Numbered from the stretch's first letter, positions 8,628 to 18,680 are shown. The stretch: DNA of 37,835 bases from an uncultured Verrucomicrobiota bacterium (GCA_903828255.1 CAIKLQ010000929.1:1-37835); one strand, 5' to 3'. Notes: a model not told the origin generated them from the sequence alone. Numbers and translations: made by a program.

Positions 8628-9344
8628 ATGCACCTGCTGAAATTTGATTCTGAGTCCGCCTGGGCGGATTGCCTCGCGAGCTTGTGGCGCGACCGGCTGC
8701 GCACGAACCCGCGTCTGCGCCTATGTCTGCCAGCCGGCCACACGCCAGTGGGCGTTTTTGCTGCGCTGGCGAAATCCGTTCAGCATGGCGAGGTAACGTT
8801 CCGCGAGGCCGAGGTGTTCTTGCTGGATGAATTTGGCGATCTTCCCGCGAACGATGCCGGGCGTTGCGTCCAACAGCTTCGCCGCACGTTGCTGGATCAA
8901 ATTGATTTGCCACCGGAGCGCTTTCATTTCATTCGCACTGACGCGCCCGACCTGGAGTTGGAGTGGCGCCACTACGACCAAGGGATTGGCCGCGGCTTCG
9001 ACCTGACGCTGCTCGGCTTGGGTTTGAACGGCCATTTGGGCATGAACGAACCCGGCACGCCCGCCGACAGTACGACCCACCGCGTGGAATTGCATGACAG
9101 CACCGTTGCCGCGTCCCGGCGTTACCTGACGCACGCGCAGACGCCGACCTGGGGGGCCACGGTGGGGCTGAAACATCTGCTGGGATCAAGTGAGGTCTGG
9201 CTGCTGGCTTGCGGCGTGAACAAAGCGGAAATCGTCCGCCGGACGGTGGTTGGCGAAATCACCACCGAGGTTCCCGCTTCGTTGTTGCGGCCGCACCCGA
9301 ACAGTTTTCTTTTTGTGGACGCCGCAGCGGGAGCGGGCTTGTAA
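8628..9344 (+). CDS. Glucosamine-6-phosphate deaminase/6-phosphogluconolactonase family protein (NagB-like)
   Basis: LCLPAGHTPVGVFAALA, VFLLDEFGDLP, FDLTLLGLGLNGHLGMNEPGTP, LLACGVNKAEIVRRTVVGEITTEVPASLLRPHPN. Confidence 0.88.
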   Translation: MHLLKFDSESAWADCLASLWRDRLRTNPRLRLCLPAGHTPVGVFAALAKSVQHGEVTFREAEVFLLDEFGDLPANDAGRCVQQLRRTLLDQIDLPPERFHFIRTDAPDLELEWRHYDQGIGRGFDLTLLGLGLNGHLGMNEPGTPADSTTHRVELHDSTVAASRRYLTHAQTPTWGATVGLKHLLGSSEVWLLACGVNKAEIVRRTVVGEITTEVPASLLRPHPNSFLFVDAAAGAGL

Positions 9345-9509
9345 TTCCCGCCCTTGCCATTGGCGTGGTCGCGCGCGGGGCGACCCCGGAAGCGGACGCA
9401 ATGACGCGGGCCTCTGGGACGATTTGCTTTCGCCGTGTTACGCGGGCTAGGGTTCATTCAGCTACCAGCCGGGGGTGCCGGAGAACAATTTTTCAAGAAC
9501 CAGTTTGAC

Positions 9510-9767
9510 ATGGAAATGATCGCGAAATCCGAATCCGGACAATGCCAGGAAACCATCCAGCGGCGTGCTTATCTGATCTGGGAACAAGCGGGGAAGCCCG
9601 CGGGCCGGGCGCTCGAACATTGGGTGCGAGCCGAAGCCCAATTGCTCGCGGCGGTTCGTCGCGGAACTGAGCCAAGCGAAGCCGTAACCCAAGCTGGGGC
9701 GGGTTCAAATCTGGCGCCGCGGGGTCAGCGTTACGGTCTGGTCCTCGCGCAGAAACACGCCGGGTAA
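9510..9767 (+). CDS. DUF2934 domain-containing small protein
   Basis: ETIQRRAYLIWEQAGKPAGRALEHWVRAEAQL matches the DUF2934 pattern (RAYeiWE..G.P.Gr..eHWlrAE.eL); start at ATG 9510. Confidence 0.7.
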   Translation: MEMIAKSESGQCQETIQRRAYLIWEQAGKPAGRALEHWVRAEAQLLAAVRRGTEPSEAVTQAGAGSNLAPRGQRYGLVLAQKHAG

Positions 9768-9777
9768 GTTTTGGCTT

Positions 9778-12564
9778 TCAGCGCAGTCGTAATCCGATGG
9801 GCAAGGTGTCGCCCAACGCTCGGGCCTCATCGGCGGTTTCGAGGGCCGCCACTTCGCTGAGCATCCGCAGCCAAGTTTCCGGGGCGCCCGCGGCCTTGAG
9901 CGCAGCCACCGCGCGTAGGCGAATGTCGTCGTCCAGATCGCGGGTGCGATCACCGGTCAGACGCGCCAACTGCGCGGCGGCGAACGCCGTGCCGTCAATG
10001 CGCCGCAGCCCCGCGTCCAGTAGCAGGGATAACCACCGCGTGGCTTGCTCCGCGTCCACGGTCTTGTGACTGCTCCCGTAGAGCGGCTGGCGCGCGCCCA
10101 GGCGGCCCAACGCCCAGGCCCACGGACCGGCCGCAGTCTCAGGGTTCTTCAGACACTCCACGACCCAGTTGCCGAGAACCACTTTGTCGGCCGGATCAAG
10201 ATGTTCCAATGACGCCGCGACGCGCACCATTTCGTCCAGACCTTCCGGCTGGATGCCTTTCAACTTGGCGCTTTCTTTCAATGGTGCGGATGAGAGGCGG
10301 CGGGCCAGATGCGGCTTGAGATAGTTCCACAACTCTTGTTGTTGGACCTCGCTCAGTCCCCCGGCGAGGCGACGCCACATGACCCAGAACTCGCTCCAGA
10401 CGGGTTGCTCGGCGTGGAATTTCACGCTCGGACCAAACAACCGGAACGTCTGCTCGCAACGCCACTCGTCCAGGGGATAACCAAATCCAGGTCGCAAGCT
10501 GTAGCCGGCGAGTTGGAAAAACACCCGCTCGTGATCGGCGGACCGGAGGCGGCGGCTCGCGCCCGCGTAAAGCGTGCCCCACAATTCGCGCAACACCGGT
10601 AGCCGCCACGACTCGCGCGGGCCGAGATCCTTTTCCAGCGTGCGATTGAGTTGCTTCACTTCCTTGGCAGCGACCGGCATCGGCTGGTTGCCGAAGACAC
10701 GTTCCACCACCACGCGCGCTTCCGCAAACCGCGCCGGCATGGATTCCGTCACCGTGGCGGCGCTGGTCGTCGTAGCGCCGCGCAGTTCGAACTCGAGTCG
10801 CCAGCGCTGGTGGTCCGCGTTGGACACGCACCATAACTCCAGGGTGCCCAGTTCCGTCAGCGCGGCTTGGAGGTAAACTGACACCATCCTTGTCCCGGTG
10901 GTCGCACCTTTGAAGAGGGTGTGAATGGGCGGCAGCGCGCGAAATTCCTCGCCGATTTCCACCACGTCGCCCGGCCGGTCAATCCGATCCGAGGTGGTCG
11001 AGAACAAGGGGAATTGCACCGGCCGTCCGAGCATCAACTCGAACGGCCGCGCTTTGAGATCCACCGGCTGACCTTCTTCGTGACCGCGGGGAATCAGGCA
11101 AATCGCGCGGGGCGGGGTCGTTTGCGATTCGGCAGCCAACCCGACGTAAAGCGCGTGCGCCGATCCGCCGCTGATGCGCCGGCCCAGACCACGTCGGGCG
11201 AGACCGTAGCACGCCGCGCCGCGCGCGACGGCAAATTCAAGCGACTGGTGCGGCAACCGGCGAATCGGCGGCGCCTCCGGCCACCACGAGGAAACGACTT
11301 CGATCAGTCTTTGGCAAATCTTGGGGGAGTTGAAGACTCCGCCGTTGAACAGAATCGCATCCGGTCGCGCCAGGGCCTTTCCCTCGGGCGACGCATTCAG
11401 CGCCGTGAAACTAGCGGCGGCGTGCTGGCGCAGAAAGGCGGCGAGATGCCGCGTGATGGTGGGATCTTGCGCGTAGGGCAGCCCCAATTCCTGCAACGCC
11501 GTGCGAGCCGCGCGGCGCGGAGTTTCGTCAGGGGCGCAGGCGGGAAGGAAGCCTTCGAGAATCAAACGCTCCGCTTCGTCGCGCTGAATTTCCGCCGAAA
11601 GCGTGCCGCTCAACAACCGGCTGCCTTCGGCCACCACGGCGATGCGGTGGCGCTCGGGCGCGTCGTTGCCGAGCAGCGATTCCTTTGCCGTGCGGGTGGC
11701 TTGCACGAGTTGGGTCCATTGCGTGGCGCTGAGTTTCCGGCCACTGGCCAACAGCCGCTCCTCGACGTGCCGCGCCAACGCGGCGTCCATGTTGTCGCCG
11801 CCGAGCATCAGATGATCGCCCACCGCGACGCGCCGCAACGCCGGGCCGTCGTCCGCCACGCCGGTTTGAATCAGCGTGAAATCCGTCGTGCCGCCGCCCA
11901 CATCCACCACCAGCACCAGCCGGACGTCGTGCAACGCATCCGCCAAATCGTGGCGATGATGCGCGGTGAAATCGTAGAACGCGGCCTGCGGTTCTTCGAC
12001 GAGTGTGAATTTTTCCAACCCGGCCTGACGCGCGGCATTTACGGTCAAGGCCCGCGCGACTTCATCGAAAGAGGCGGGCACGGTGATGACGACTTCTTGC
12101 TGCGCCAGCGGGGCGTCGGGATGTGCGGCATTCCACGCCGCCGAGATGTGCGCGAGCAACCGCGCCGAAGCCTCCACCGGCGAAACCTTGGCGACGTCGG
12201 CCGGCGCACCCCACGGCAGAATCGGCGCGGAGCGATCCACGCCCGCATGGCACAGCCAGCTTTTCGCGGAGGCCACCAACCGTCCCGGAACGCGTGCTCC
12301 CTGCCACCGCGCGAACGCGCCCACGATCAGCCTGGGCGACTCGCCCCACGGCAACTGGGTCGAACCGGGCGGCAATTCGTGATCGCCGGCAACGTAGAGG
12401 CACGCCGGCAGCAGGGGCAGCGCGGCGACCTCGCCCGGCCGCTGCAACTGCGGAATGGGGAAGTCAACGACCGGGGCGTCAGCTCCTTGCGCCGGGTCCA
12501 CGAACGCCACGGCGCAGTTCGTGGTACCCAGGTCAATCCCGATGATGTAGGCCGGCGCAGTCAT
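9778..12564 (-). CDS. Hsp70 family protein with long C-terminal extension (DUF3731-like)
   Basis: MTAPAYIIGIDLGTTNCAVAFVD, LVVDVGGGTTDFTLI, LGGDNMDAALARHV; about 928 aa with a non-canonical C-terminus. Confidence 0.88.
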   Translation of the reverse strand: MTAPAYIIGIDLGTTNCAVAFVDPAQGADAPVVDFPIPQLQRPGEVAALPLLPACLYVAGDHELPPGSTQLPWGESPRLIVGAFARWQGARVPGRLVASAKSWLCHAGVDRSAPILPWGAPADVAKVSPVEASARLLAHISAAWNAAHPDAPLAQQEVVITVPASFDEVARALTVNAARQAGLEKFTLVEEPQAAFYDFTAHHRHDLADALHDVRLVLVVDVGGGTTDFTLIQTGVADDGPALRRVAVGDHLMLGGDNMDAALARHVEERLLASGRKLSATQWTQLVQATRTAKESLLGNDAPERHRIAVVAEGSRLLSGTLSAEIQRDEAERLILEGFLPACAPDETPRRAARTALQELGLPYAQDPTITRHLAAFLRQHAAASFTALNASPEGKALARPDAILFNGGVFNSPKICQRLIEVVSSWWPEAPPIRRLPHQSLEFAVARGAACYGLARRGLGRRISGGSAHALYVGLAAESQTTPPRAICLIPRGHEEGQPVDLKARPFELMLGRPVQFPLFSTTSDRIDRPGDVVEIGEEFRALPPIHTLFKGATTGTRMVSVYLQAALTELGTLELWCVSNADHQRWRLEFELRGATTTSAATVTESMPARFAEARVVVERVFGNQPMPVAAKEVKQLNRTLEKDLGPRESWRLPVLRELWGTLYAGASRRLRSADHERVFFQLAGYSLRPGFGYPLDEWRCEQTFRLFGPSVKFHAEQPVWSEFWVMWRRLAGGLSEVQQQELWNYLKPHLARRLSSAPLKESAKLKGIQPEGLDEMVRVAASLEHLDPADKVVLGNWVVECLKNPETAAGPWAWALGRLGARQPLYGSSHKTVDAEQATRWLSLLLDAGLRRIDGTAFAAAQLARLTGDRTRDLDDDIRLRAVAALKAAGAPETWLRMLSEVAALETADEARALGDTLPIGLRLR

Positions 12565-12633
12565 GAGGGAATCGGGTGAAGCCGTTGACTGCCAGGTCCT
12601 AGATTCACGCTCCGCCAACTCGTCACGGCAGTG

Positions 12634-14472
12634 CTACTCCTTCATCCGCACATTCAGTTCGAGCTTCCACTTGCCCGGGCCGCCTTTCTCCAGGCAGCGC
12701 AGTTCGAGTGTCCCGATTTCCGTGACCACGGCCTGCAAATTGACGGGCACGAGTTTGCCTTCGTTGTCATGCTGGGCCGGCAGCGTGGTTTCGATGGGCG
12801 CGACTTCTTCGAGTTCGTCGTTGCCGGCGACGTCCTCCAGCATCACCCCGACGCGGTCATCGCGGCGCAGCGAACTGGCGAAGAAACGAAAGCGTGTGGG
12901 TTCGCCCACGACGAGACCAAACTCCTGCGGCGGCACATCGGCCTGCGTGCCTTCCTCCATGCCGAAGGGCGCGACGCACAGGGCTTTGACCGGCGGCTCC
13001 ATGCCGGGCACGGCGGGCATCGCCGTCTCGACGCCAACATAGTAGGCGCGGGCGGTACCGCCGCGAATCCGCAGACCGTGGCCGTGCCGCACCCAACCGT
13101 AGTAGGCGGCGCCGCGCGCGACGGCGAGGTCGAGTTCGGCACCGGCCAGTTCCTTGGCGGGTTGGCCGCCGTCCGCGGCGAGCCAGGCGTTGAGAACTTC
13201 AAGCACGCGGTCTTTGAGCGGCGTGGCTTTGAACGCGCCGCCGTTGAACAGCACGGCGGTCGGATGCACGAAGGTCTTGCCCTCCACCTTCACCGGCGCG
13301 TCGTGAGCGGTCGCCATCGCGCGGGCCTGGCGGGTCAGAAACGCAGCGAGGTGGCGCGTCACGCCGGCATCCTGGGCGTAGGGCAGGGCCATTTGCGCGA
13401 GGCCGGTGCGCCGCGCGCTTTGCGGCAACTCGGTGACGGCGGACTTCGGAAAAAATCCATCGGTCAGAACTCTCGTGAGTTCGTCGCGATTCAACTCGGC
13501 TTTGATCGTGCCGCCCACCAACGATGAGCCCCGACCGGGGACCACGACCGGAGCGTTATGGAGTGTGGCCTCGGCGAACAAATGCTCCTTGGCCTGGCGG
13601 CAGGCGAAGGTCAAGGCGTTGAATTGCCACAGGTCGAGCTTCTTGCCCTCGGCGGCGAGCCGTTGATTGACCGTGTGGGCGAGCGCCAGATCCATGTTGT
13701 CGCCGCCAAGCAGGATGTGGTCGCCGACGGCCACGCGCGTGAGCGCCACGTCGCCGTCTTTGGAGGTCACCGCAATGAGCGAAAAGTCGGTGGTGCCGCC
13801 GCCGACATCCACGACCAACACCACATCGCCGGGCTGGACCTGTTTGCGAAAGCCTTCGCCCATCTGCTCGAGCCACGCGTAGAACGCCGCCTGCGGCTCT
13901 TCGATCAACGTGATGTTGGGCAGGCCGGCCTGTTGCGCGGCTTTGAGCGTCAGGTCGCGGGCAGCGGCGTCGAAGGACGCAGGCACGGTCAGGACGACAT
14001 CCTGTTTGGCCAGGAGATCCTCTGGGAACTGGTGATCCCACGTTTCGCGCAGATGGGCCAGATAGTGTGCCGCCGCATCCAGCGGCGAAATGCGCGGCAC
14101 GTCTGCCGGCGCCTGCCACGGCAGAATCGCGCTCAACCGATCCACGCCGGCGTGACACAGCCAGCTTTTGGCCGAGGCCACCAGCCGCATGGGAACTTTG
14201 CTGCCGTGCGCCCGCGCGAATTCGCCGACAACCCGTTCCTTCCGCTGCTTGTCCCACGGCAACGCGAGACTGCCCGCGGGAAATTCCTGTTCGTTGGGCA
14301 GGTAGAGAAACGAGGGCAGCAGCAGCTTTTCCTCGACCGTGCCCACGGACGTAAGCTGCGGAATGCCGAGCATGGTCTGCGCGCCGCCGCGCGCCTCGGC
14401 CTCCGCGAGTTTGAAATAGGACACCGCGCTGTTCGTGGTGCCGAGGTCAATACCGATGGCGTAAGTGGACAT
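12634..14472 (-). CDS. Hsp70 family protein (short form)
   Basis: MSTYAIGIDLGTTNSAVSYFKL, LVVDVGGGTTDFSLIAV, LGGDNMDLALAHTV; 612 aa, no EEVD-like tail. Confidence 0.9.
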   Translation of the reverse strand: MSTYAIGIDLGTTNSAVSYFKLAEAEARGGAQTMLGIPQLTSVGTVEEKLLLPSFLYLPNEQEFPAGSLALPWDKQRKERVVGEFARAHGSKVPMRLVASAKSWLCHAGVDRLSAILPWQAPADVPRISPLDAAAHYLAHLRETWDHQFPEDLLAKQDVVLTVPASFDAAARDLTLKAAQQAGLPNITLIEEPQAAFYAWLEQMGEGFRKQVQPGDVVLVVDVGGGTTDFSLIAVTSKDGDVALTRVAVGDHILLGGDNMDLALAHTVNQRLAAEGKKLDLWQFNALTFACRQAKEHLFAEATLHNAPVVVPGRGSSLVGGTIKAELNRDELTRVLTDGFFPKSAVTELPQSARRTGLAQMALPYAQDAGVTRHLAAFLTRQARAMATAHDAPVKVEGKTFVHPTAVLFNGGAFKATPLKDRVLEVLNAWLAADGGQPAKELAGAELDLAVARGAAYYGWVRHGHGLRIRGGTARAYYVGVETAMPAVPGMEPPVKALCVAPFGMEEGTQADVPPQEFGLVVGEPTRFRFFASSLRRDDRVGVMLEDVAGNDELEEVAPIETTLPAQHDNEGKLVPVNLQAVVTEIGTLELRCLEKGGPGKWKLELNVRMKE

Positions 14473-14523
14473 GTAAAATCGTGATGCGTGATGCGTGAGT
14501 CCGGGTTGGGAGGGGATGGCAAA

Positions 14524-15072
14524 TTACAGTTCGACTTCGGCGGCGGCGATCACGCGCGGATCCAGCGCCTCCGAAACGGTGGGCAACTTCACCGCGGTGG
14601 CCACCCAGCCGTGATGTTTAAGCGTGCCGCGAAACGGCGGCTGGCCCGCGACATTGCCGGTCAAGCGGATGCGTTGCGCGTCGAAGCCGGCGGGCACAGT
14701 GATCGTCGCCCCCTCGGCATCTTTGAGCGCCGGTTCGAGGGTGAAGTTTTCCGCGAACGCTTTGCGGCAGCCGGCATGGACGACCCGCGCGGCGGCGCCG
14801 ATTTCGGCGTCTGAAAACGCCGCCATGTCCTCCTGGAGAAAATCAATGAGCCGGCCTTCGCGCTGGAGCAGGGACAGCACGGCGAGACCGGAAGCCTGAA
14901 GGCGTTCCGGCGGCAACGCGACGGGGTTGGGTTGTGCCGGCGCTTGTGCCGGGCGCAAGAGTGCGGCGACCCGGCGGCAAAAGTCAGGACTGGCGAGGGC
15001 GCCAGTGAAGCACGATAGCGCCGTGCGCAGCCGCGCCAGGAAAGAGGTTTCTGATGGCATGGGTTGCTCCAT
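14524..15072 (-). CDS. DUF2760 domain-containing protein
   Basis: LSLLQREGRLIDFLQEDMAAFSDAEIGAAARVVHAGCRKAFAENFTLEPALKDAEGATITVPAGFDAQRIRLTGNVAGQPPFRGTLKHHGW matches recalled DUF2760; directly upstream of the two Hsp70 genes. Confidence 0.85.
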   Translation of the reverse strand: MEQPMPSETSFLARLRTALSCFTGALASPDFCRRVAALLRPAQAPAQPNPVALPPERLQASGLAVLSLLQREGRLIDFLQEDMAAFSDAEIGAAARVVHAGCRKAFAENFTLEPALKDAEGATITVPAGFDAQRIRLTGNVAGQPPFRGTLKHHGWVATAVKLPTVSEALDPRVIAAAEVEL

Positions 15073-15265
15073 AAGTATGTGATTGAGGGTGACGAATTGG
15101 AAAGAAAGGTCAAACGTGAAATCTCGCTGGGACGTCTCGGGCTAAAAGGCTGTGCCAATGACGCCTGCCGTTGATCCCGCGCCGCATCCTCTGTTATCAC
15201 CCCACGGGCCAACAGTCTGCCCTAACCGCCCAACCTGATCCCAAGGCCAAACCTCATATTCTGAT

Positions 15266-15293
15266 AGATCGCCGATTCGTAAATCGGCGATCT
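15266..15293. repeat. Perfect 12-bp-stem palindrome
   Basis: AGATCGCCGATT-CGTA-AATCGGCGATCT. Confidence 0.85.
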
Positions 15294-15338
15294 AACAGGT
15301 TGGGAAACTTGCGCTAAACTGCGCCCCGCCATTGGCAG

Positions 15339-15364
15339 GAGCGCGGACTCGGAGGTCCGCGCTC
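15339..15364. repeat. Perfect 10-bp-stem palindrome near the 3' end of the outer-membrane protein gene
   Basis: GAGCGCGGAC-TCGGAG-GTCCGCGCTC, 36 bp downstream of the stop at 15400; no U-tract, so a REP-like element is as likely as a terminator. Confidence 0.85.
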
Positions 15365-15399
15365 GGTGCGATGGTTTATGGCCCGGAAGAAACCCGCGC

Positions 15400-16281
15400 T
15401 CAGAACCGGCGGGTAAGCGTCAGCGTGATGGTGTTGCCTTGGGGGCGATCCTCAGCGCCGAATTCATACGCATAACGCAGCGACGTGAACAAACCGAGCT
15501 TGGGACAGAACGCTACGATTTCCGGGCCGACGCCGATAACTTGATCGCGATTCGAAGAGGCATGGGTGCCGGAATCCTCTGTCGTTTGCAATTGGTAATA
15601 ACCGATCACGCCCAGCTCGATCGTTTTCGTCACGCTCTTGCTCAGACCCCATTCGAGAGTCCAAATCTGGCCGGGTGTGATGCCGGTATCTTTGTATTCG
15701 GTGTTGAACTCGTAGCGGTTGAGGGCGGAGAGCGACCAGGTTTTTTCTTTGTCGAAGTAAACCGTCGCGCCCAAGGTGAGCATGTGGGTCCAGAAGCCCT
15801 TTCCAGCATCTGCCATCTTCCCCGAAGGAGCGGTTGGTGCGAAGAAGGAATACCCAAATGCCGCGTCGAACTGTTGGCCGTGCCATGAAAGCGTGAGCGG
15901 CTCGAAGTATAAATCGGCTATCTGAAACTTGGATTCGCCGAGGCCATTGACCGTTACATCTGTGTACTGCAGCGGCACGATCATGTCCATGCCGACGCTG
16001 GCACCCAGAATCTTCCAGTCGGTGATCCAGATCGGGCGGATCAGATTCGCATACACAAAGGCATCAAAATCCATGGGCAACTTGTGGCCGTTGGAGTCGT
16101 TCAACTGGTTGGCGAAATAGAACACGTTGTAGTCGCGCACATAGAATCCCGGCGGCGGCAGGGAGGAGCCTTTGATGCCTTCGACCCCCGGCACATAATG
16201 ACCCGTGAATTGGGCGAAGAGCAGTGAGGGGGTGGCGAGTAGTGCCACAATGAACACGGTAATTTTTAAACGAGTTTTCAT
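15400..16281 (-). CDS. Outer-membrane protein of the phenol degradation MetA pathway (Phenol_MetA_deg/SphA-like) family
   Basis: Signal peptide MKTRLKITVFIVALLATPSLLFAQ; GHYVPGVEGIKGSSLPPPGFYVRDYNVFYFANQLNDSNG..., beta-rich, C-terminal aromatic residue (..TLTRRF). Confidence 0.82.
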   Translation of the reverse strand: MKTRLKITVFIVALLATPSLLFAQFTGHYVPGVEGIKGSSLPPPGFYVRDYNVFYFANQLNDSNGHKLPMDFDAFVYANLIRPIWITDWKILGASVGMDMIVPLQYTDVTVNGLGESKFQIADLYFEPLTLSWHGQQFDAAFGYSFFAPTAPSGKMADAGKGFWTHMLTLGATVYFDKEKTWSLSALNRYEFNTEYKDTGITPGQIWTLEWGLSKSVTKTIELGVIGYYQLQTTEDSGTHASSNRDQVIGVGPEIVAFCPKLGLFTSLRYAYEFGAEDRPQGNTITLTLTRRF

Positions 16282-16306
16282 GATGAGTTGGTTTGGTTGT
16301 TTTGGG

Positions 16307-17608
16307 TTATACGTCTTGCAATTTTCCGGTGAGATAGGTTTCGTAGGCGCTCAAGTCGAGTAGGCCATGACCGGAAAGGTTAAAAAGGATCACGCGTTTC
16401 TGGCCGGACTCGCGGGCCTGATTGGCCTCCTTCACCACGCCCGCGATGGCGTGGGCGGATTCTGGCGCGGGCACGATGCCCTCGGTGCGCGCAAAGAGGG
16501 TGGCTGCCTCGAAGACTTTCGTCTGGTGATACGCCTCGGCTTCAATCAATCCCAGTTTCAACGCATGGCTGACCATCGGCGACATGCCGTGATAGCGCAG
16601 CCCGCCGGCGTGAATGGAGGGGGGCATGAAGTTATGGCCCAGCGTGTACATCATCATCAGCGGCGTGGTTTCCGCTGTGTCGCCGAAGTCGTAACGTAAT
16701 TCACCTTCGGTCAACGTCGGACAGGCGGACGGTTCGACGCCCACCAGGCGGTATTTTTTCTTTCCCTCCAGCATCCGCCGGATGAACGGGAACGCGAGGC
16801 CCGCGAAATTACTTCCGCCGCCGCAGCAGCCGAAGATCACGTCGGGTTCTTCGCCCGCCAGTTCCATCTGCCGGATCGATTCCTCGCCGATGACCGTTTG
16901 ATGCAGGCAAACATGATTCAACACGCTGCCTAGCGAGTATTTGGTATTGGGAGTTTTGACCGTGTCCTCGATGGCTTCACTGATCGCGATGCCGAGACTC
17001 CCCGCGCAATGCGGGTCTTGGGCCAGCATCTTCCGGCCATACTCGGTCTGATCGCTCGGGCTCGGATGCACCGTGGCCCCCCAAGTGTGCATCAACATGC
17101 GGCGATACGGCTTCTGCTGATAACTCACCTTGACCATGTAAACATTGCACTCGAGGCCGAAGAGCTTGCACGCCAGTGCGAGCGACGAACCCCACTGCCC
17201 CGCGCCGGTTTCGCTGGCCAGTCGTTTCGTGCCGGCCTGCTTGTTGTAGTACGCTTGCGGAACAGCGGTGTTGACCTTGTGACTCCCGGCGGGACTGGCG
17301 CCTTCGTATTTGTAGTAGATGTGCGCGGGCGTTTGCAGCGCTTGCTCGAAGCGGACGGCGCGCATCAGCGGCGTGGGCCGCCACAGCGCGTAAATGTCGC
17401 GCACGGGTTCGGGGATTTCAATCCAGCGTTCCGGACTCATCTCCTGCTGAATGAGATTTTTCGGAAAGATGGCCTCCAGCGCTTCGGGCGGCAGCGGCTC
17501 CTTGGTGCCGGGATGGAGCGGCGGCGGCAACGGTTGGGGAAAGTCGGGGAGCAGGTTGTACCATTGTTTCGGAATGTCCGCTTGCGTCAGATCAAATCGC
17601 GTTTGCAT
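16307..17608 (-). CDS. TrpB-like PLP-dependent enzyme (TrpB2 type tryptophan synthase beta chain)
   Basis: [94 protein letters not shown]. Confidence 0.93.
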   Translation of the reverse strand: MQTRFDLTQADIPKQWYNLLPDFPQPLPPPLHPGTKEPLPPEALEAIFPKNLIQQEMSPERWIEIPEPVRDIYALWRPTPLMRAVRFEQALQTPAHIYYKYEGASPAGSHKVNTAVPQAYYNKQAGTKRLASETGAGQWGSSLALACKLFGLECNVYMVKVSYQQKPYRRMLMHTWGATVHPSPSDQTEYGRKMLAQDPHCAGSLGIAISEAIEDTVKTPNTKYSLGSVLNHVCLHQTVIGEESIRQMELAGEEPDVIFGCCGGGSNFAGLAFPFIRRMLEGKKKYRLVGVEPSACPTLTEGELRYDFGDTAETTPLMMMYTLGHNFMPPSIHAGGLRYHGMSPMVSHALKLGLIEAEAYHQTKVFEAATLFARTEGIVPAPESAHAIAGVVKEANQARESGQKRVILFNLSGHGLLDLSAYETYLTGKLQDV

Positions 17609-17760
17609 GAGTTGTAATTTCGTTGCTTAACGCCGGAAACACTGCCGCACCCTGGCGAAGGCGTCACGGCAATTCTTGCCAAACCTTGCGCGGGAATTGA
17701 CATCGGCGGCGTGGCGGAATCGAAAAGTTCCGAATCGCCGTAGCAAGTTTGACAGCGGCG

Positions 17761-17780
17761 TGCGCCCGTCCTCGGGCGCA
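17761..17780. repeat. Perfect 8-bp hairpin, part of a dispersed 17-mer also found near 25858
   Basis: TGCGCCCG-TCCT-CGGGCGCA. Confidence 0.75.
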
Positions 17781-17867
17781 GCAACATCGGAAAGGCTGGG
17801 GGCGTGGTCCTTTCGAATGCACTGGAAATGCTCGTCCTGCTGCGCCGCCGGCGTTGTCAAACCGGCT

Positions 17868-18677
17868 CTACGCCGCGGTCCCCGCCATCCAAACCAGCCG
17901 CAACCCTTCCAGCGTCAAATTCGGTGCGACGGCCGAAATCTCCGGCAGCCGGGCCGCGATCAGCTTCGCGTAACTGCCGGTGGCCACGACCGGCAAACGC
18001 GGTGACTTGAGTTCGTGCTTCAACTCGGCGATCAACTCGCGCACGAGGCCGCGATAACCATGCACGGCCCCGATCAGCATCGCCTGTTCAGTGGACTTGC
18101 CGATGGCGGAATTCACGGCGCGAATTTTGATGCGCGGGAGCAGCGCCGTTTTCTCGTGCAGATAATCCGTCATCGCTGCCAGTCCGGGCGCGATGACCCC
18201 GCCCACATAATTGCCGCACTGGTCCACCACGTCGAAAGTCACCGCCGTGCCGAAATCCACCACCACCACCGGCGTGCCAAAGCGATGCCGCGCCGCCACC
18301 GCGTTCGCCAGCCGATCCGGACCGATCGTGTCCGGCTTGGGATAATCAATTCCTACTCCGCGCAATGTTTTGGGTGTGAGTTCCAGCGGAGCGCGGAGCT
18401 CTAGCTCGGCGCGTTGGTGAGGCTTGTTCCGCGTCGGGCCGGGGCCCAGCGTTCCGAGTTCCGCAATGGCCTGACGCACGAGCGGGGTAATGTCCGGCAC
18501 CACGCTGCAAAGCGCCACGCCGTCCAGCTTCGCTGCGGCGACAAATTTCCGCACGCAAGCGGTCGCTGTTCCGTCGAGCCACGCGGCGGTGGGAACGTCG
18601 GTTTGTTTCACCACGCGCCGCCCATTCGCCAGCCCGAGGTGCGTATTCGTGTTGCCGATGTCGAAAAGCAAAATCAT
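17868..18677 (-). CDS. coaX: Type III pantothenate kinase
   Basis: MILLFDIGNTNTHLGLANG, GVGIDYPKPDTIGPDRLANAVAARH, VVVDFGTAVTFDVVDQCGNYVGGVIAPGL. Confidence 0.93.
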   Translation of the reverse strand: MILLFDIGNTNTHLGLANGRRVVKQTDVPTAAWLDGTATACVRKFVAAAKLDGVALCSVVPDITPLVRQAIAELGTLGPGPTRNKPHQRAELELRAPLELTPKTLRGVGIDYPKPDTIGPDRLANAVAARHRFGTPVVVVDFGTAVTFDVVDQCGNYVGGVIAPGLAAMTDYLHEKTALLPRIKIRAVNSAIGKSTEQAMLIGAVHGYRGLVRELIAELKHELKSPRLPVVATGSYAKLIAARLPEISAVAPNLTLEGLRLVWMAGTAA

Positions 18678-18680
18678 TGG

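Noticed and set aside
10921-12579. 552-aa + strand ORF opposite the long Hsp70 gene
   Set aside because: Arg/Gly/His-rich translation, fully antisense to a clear Hsp70 CDS; a shadow ORF typical of GC-rich DNA.
13558-14484. 308-aa + strand ORF opposite the short Hsp70 gene
   Set aside because: Antisense shadow; low-complexity charged composition.
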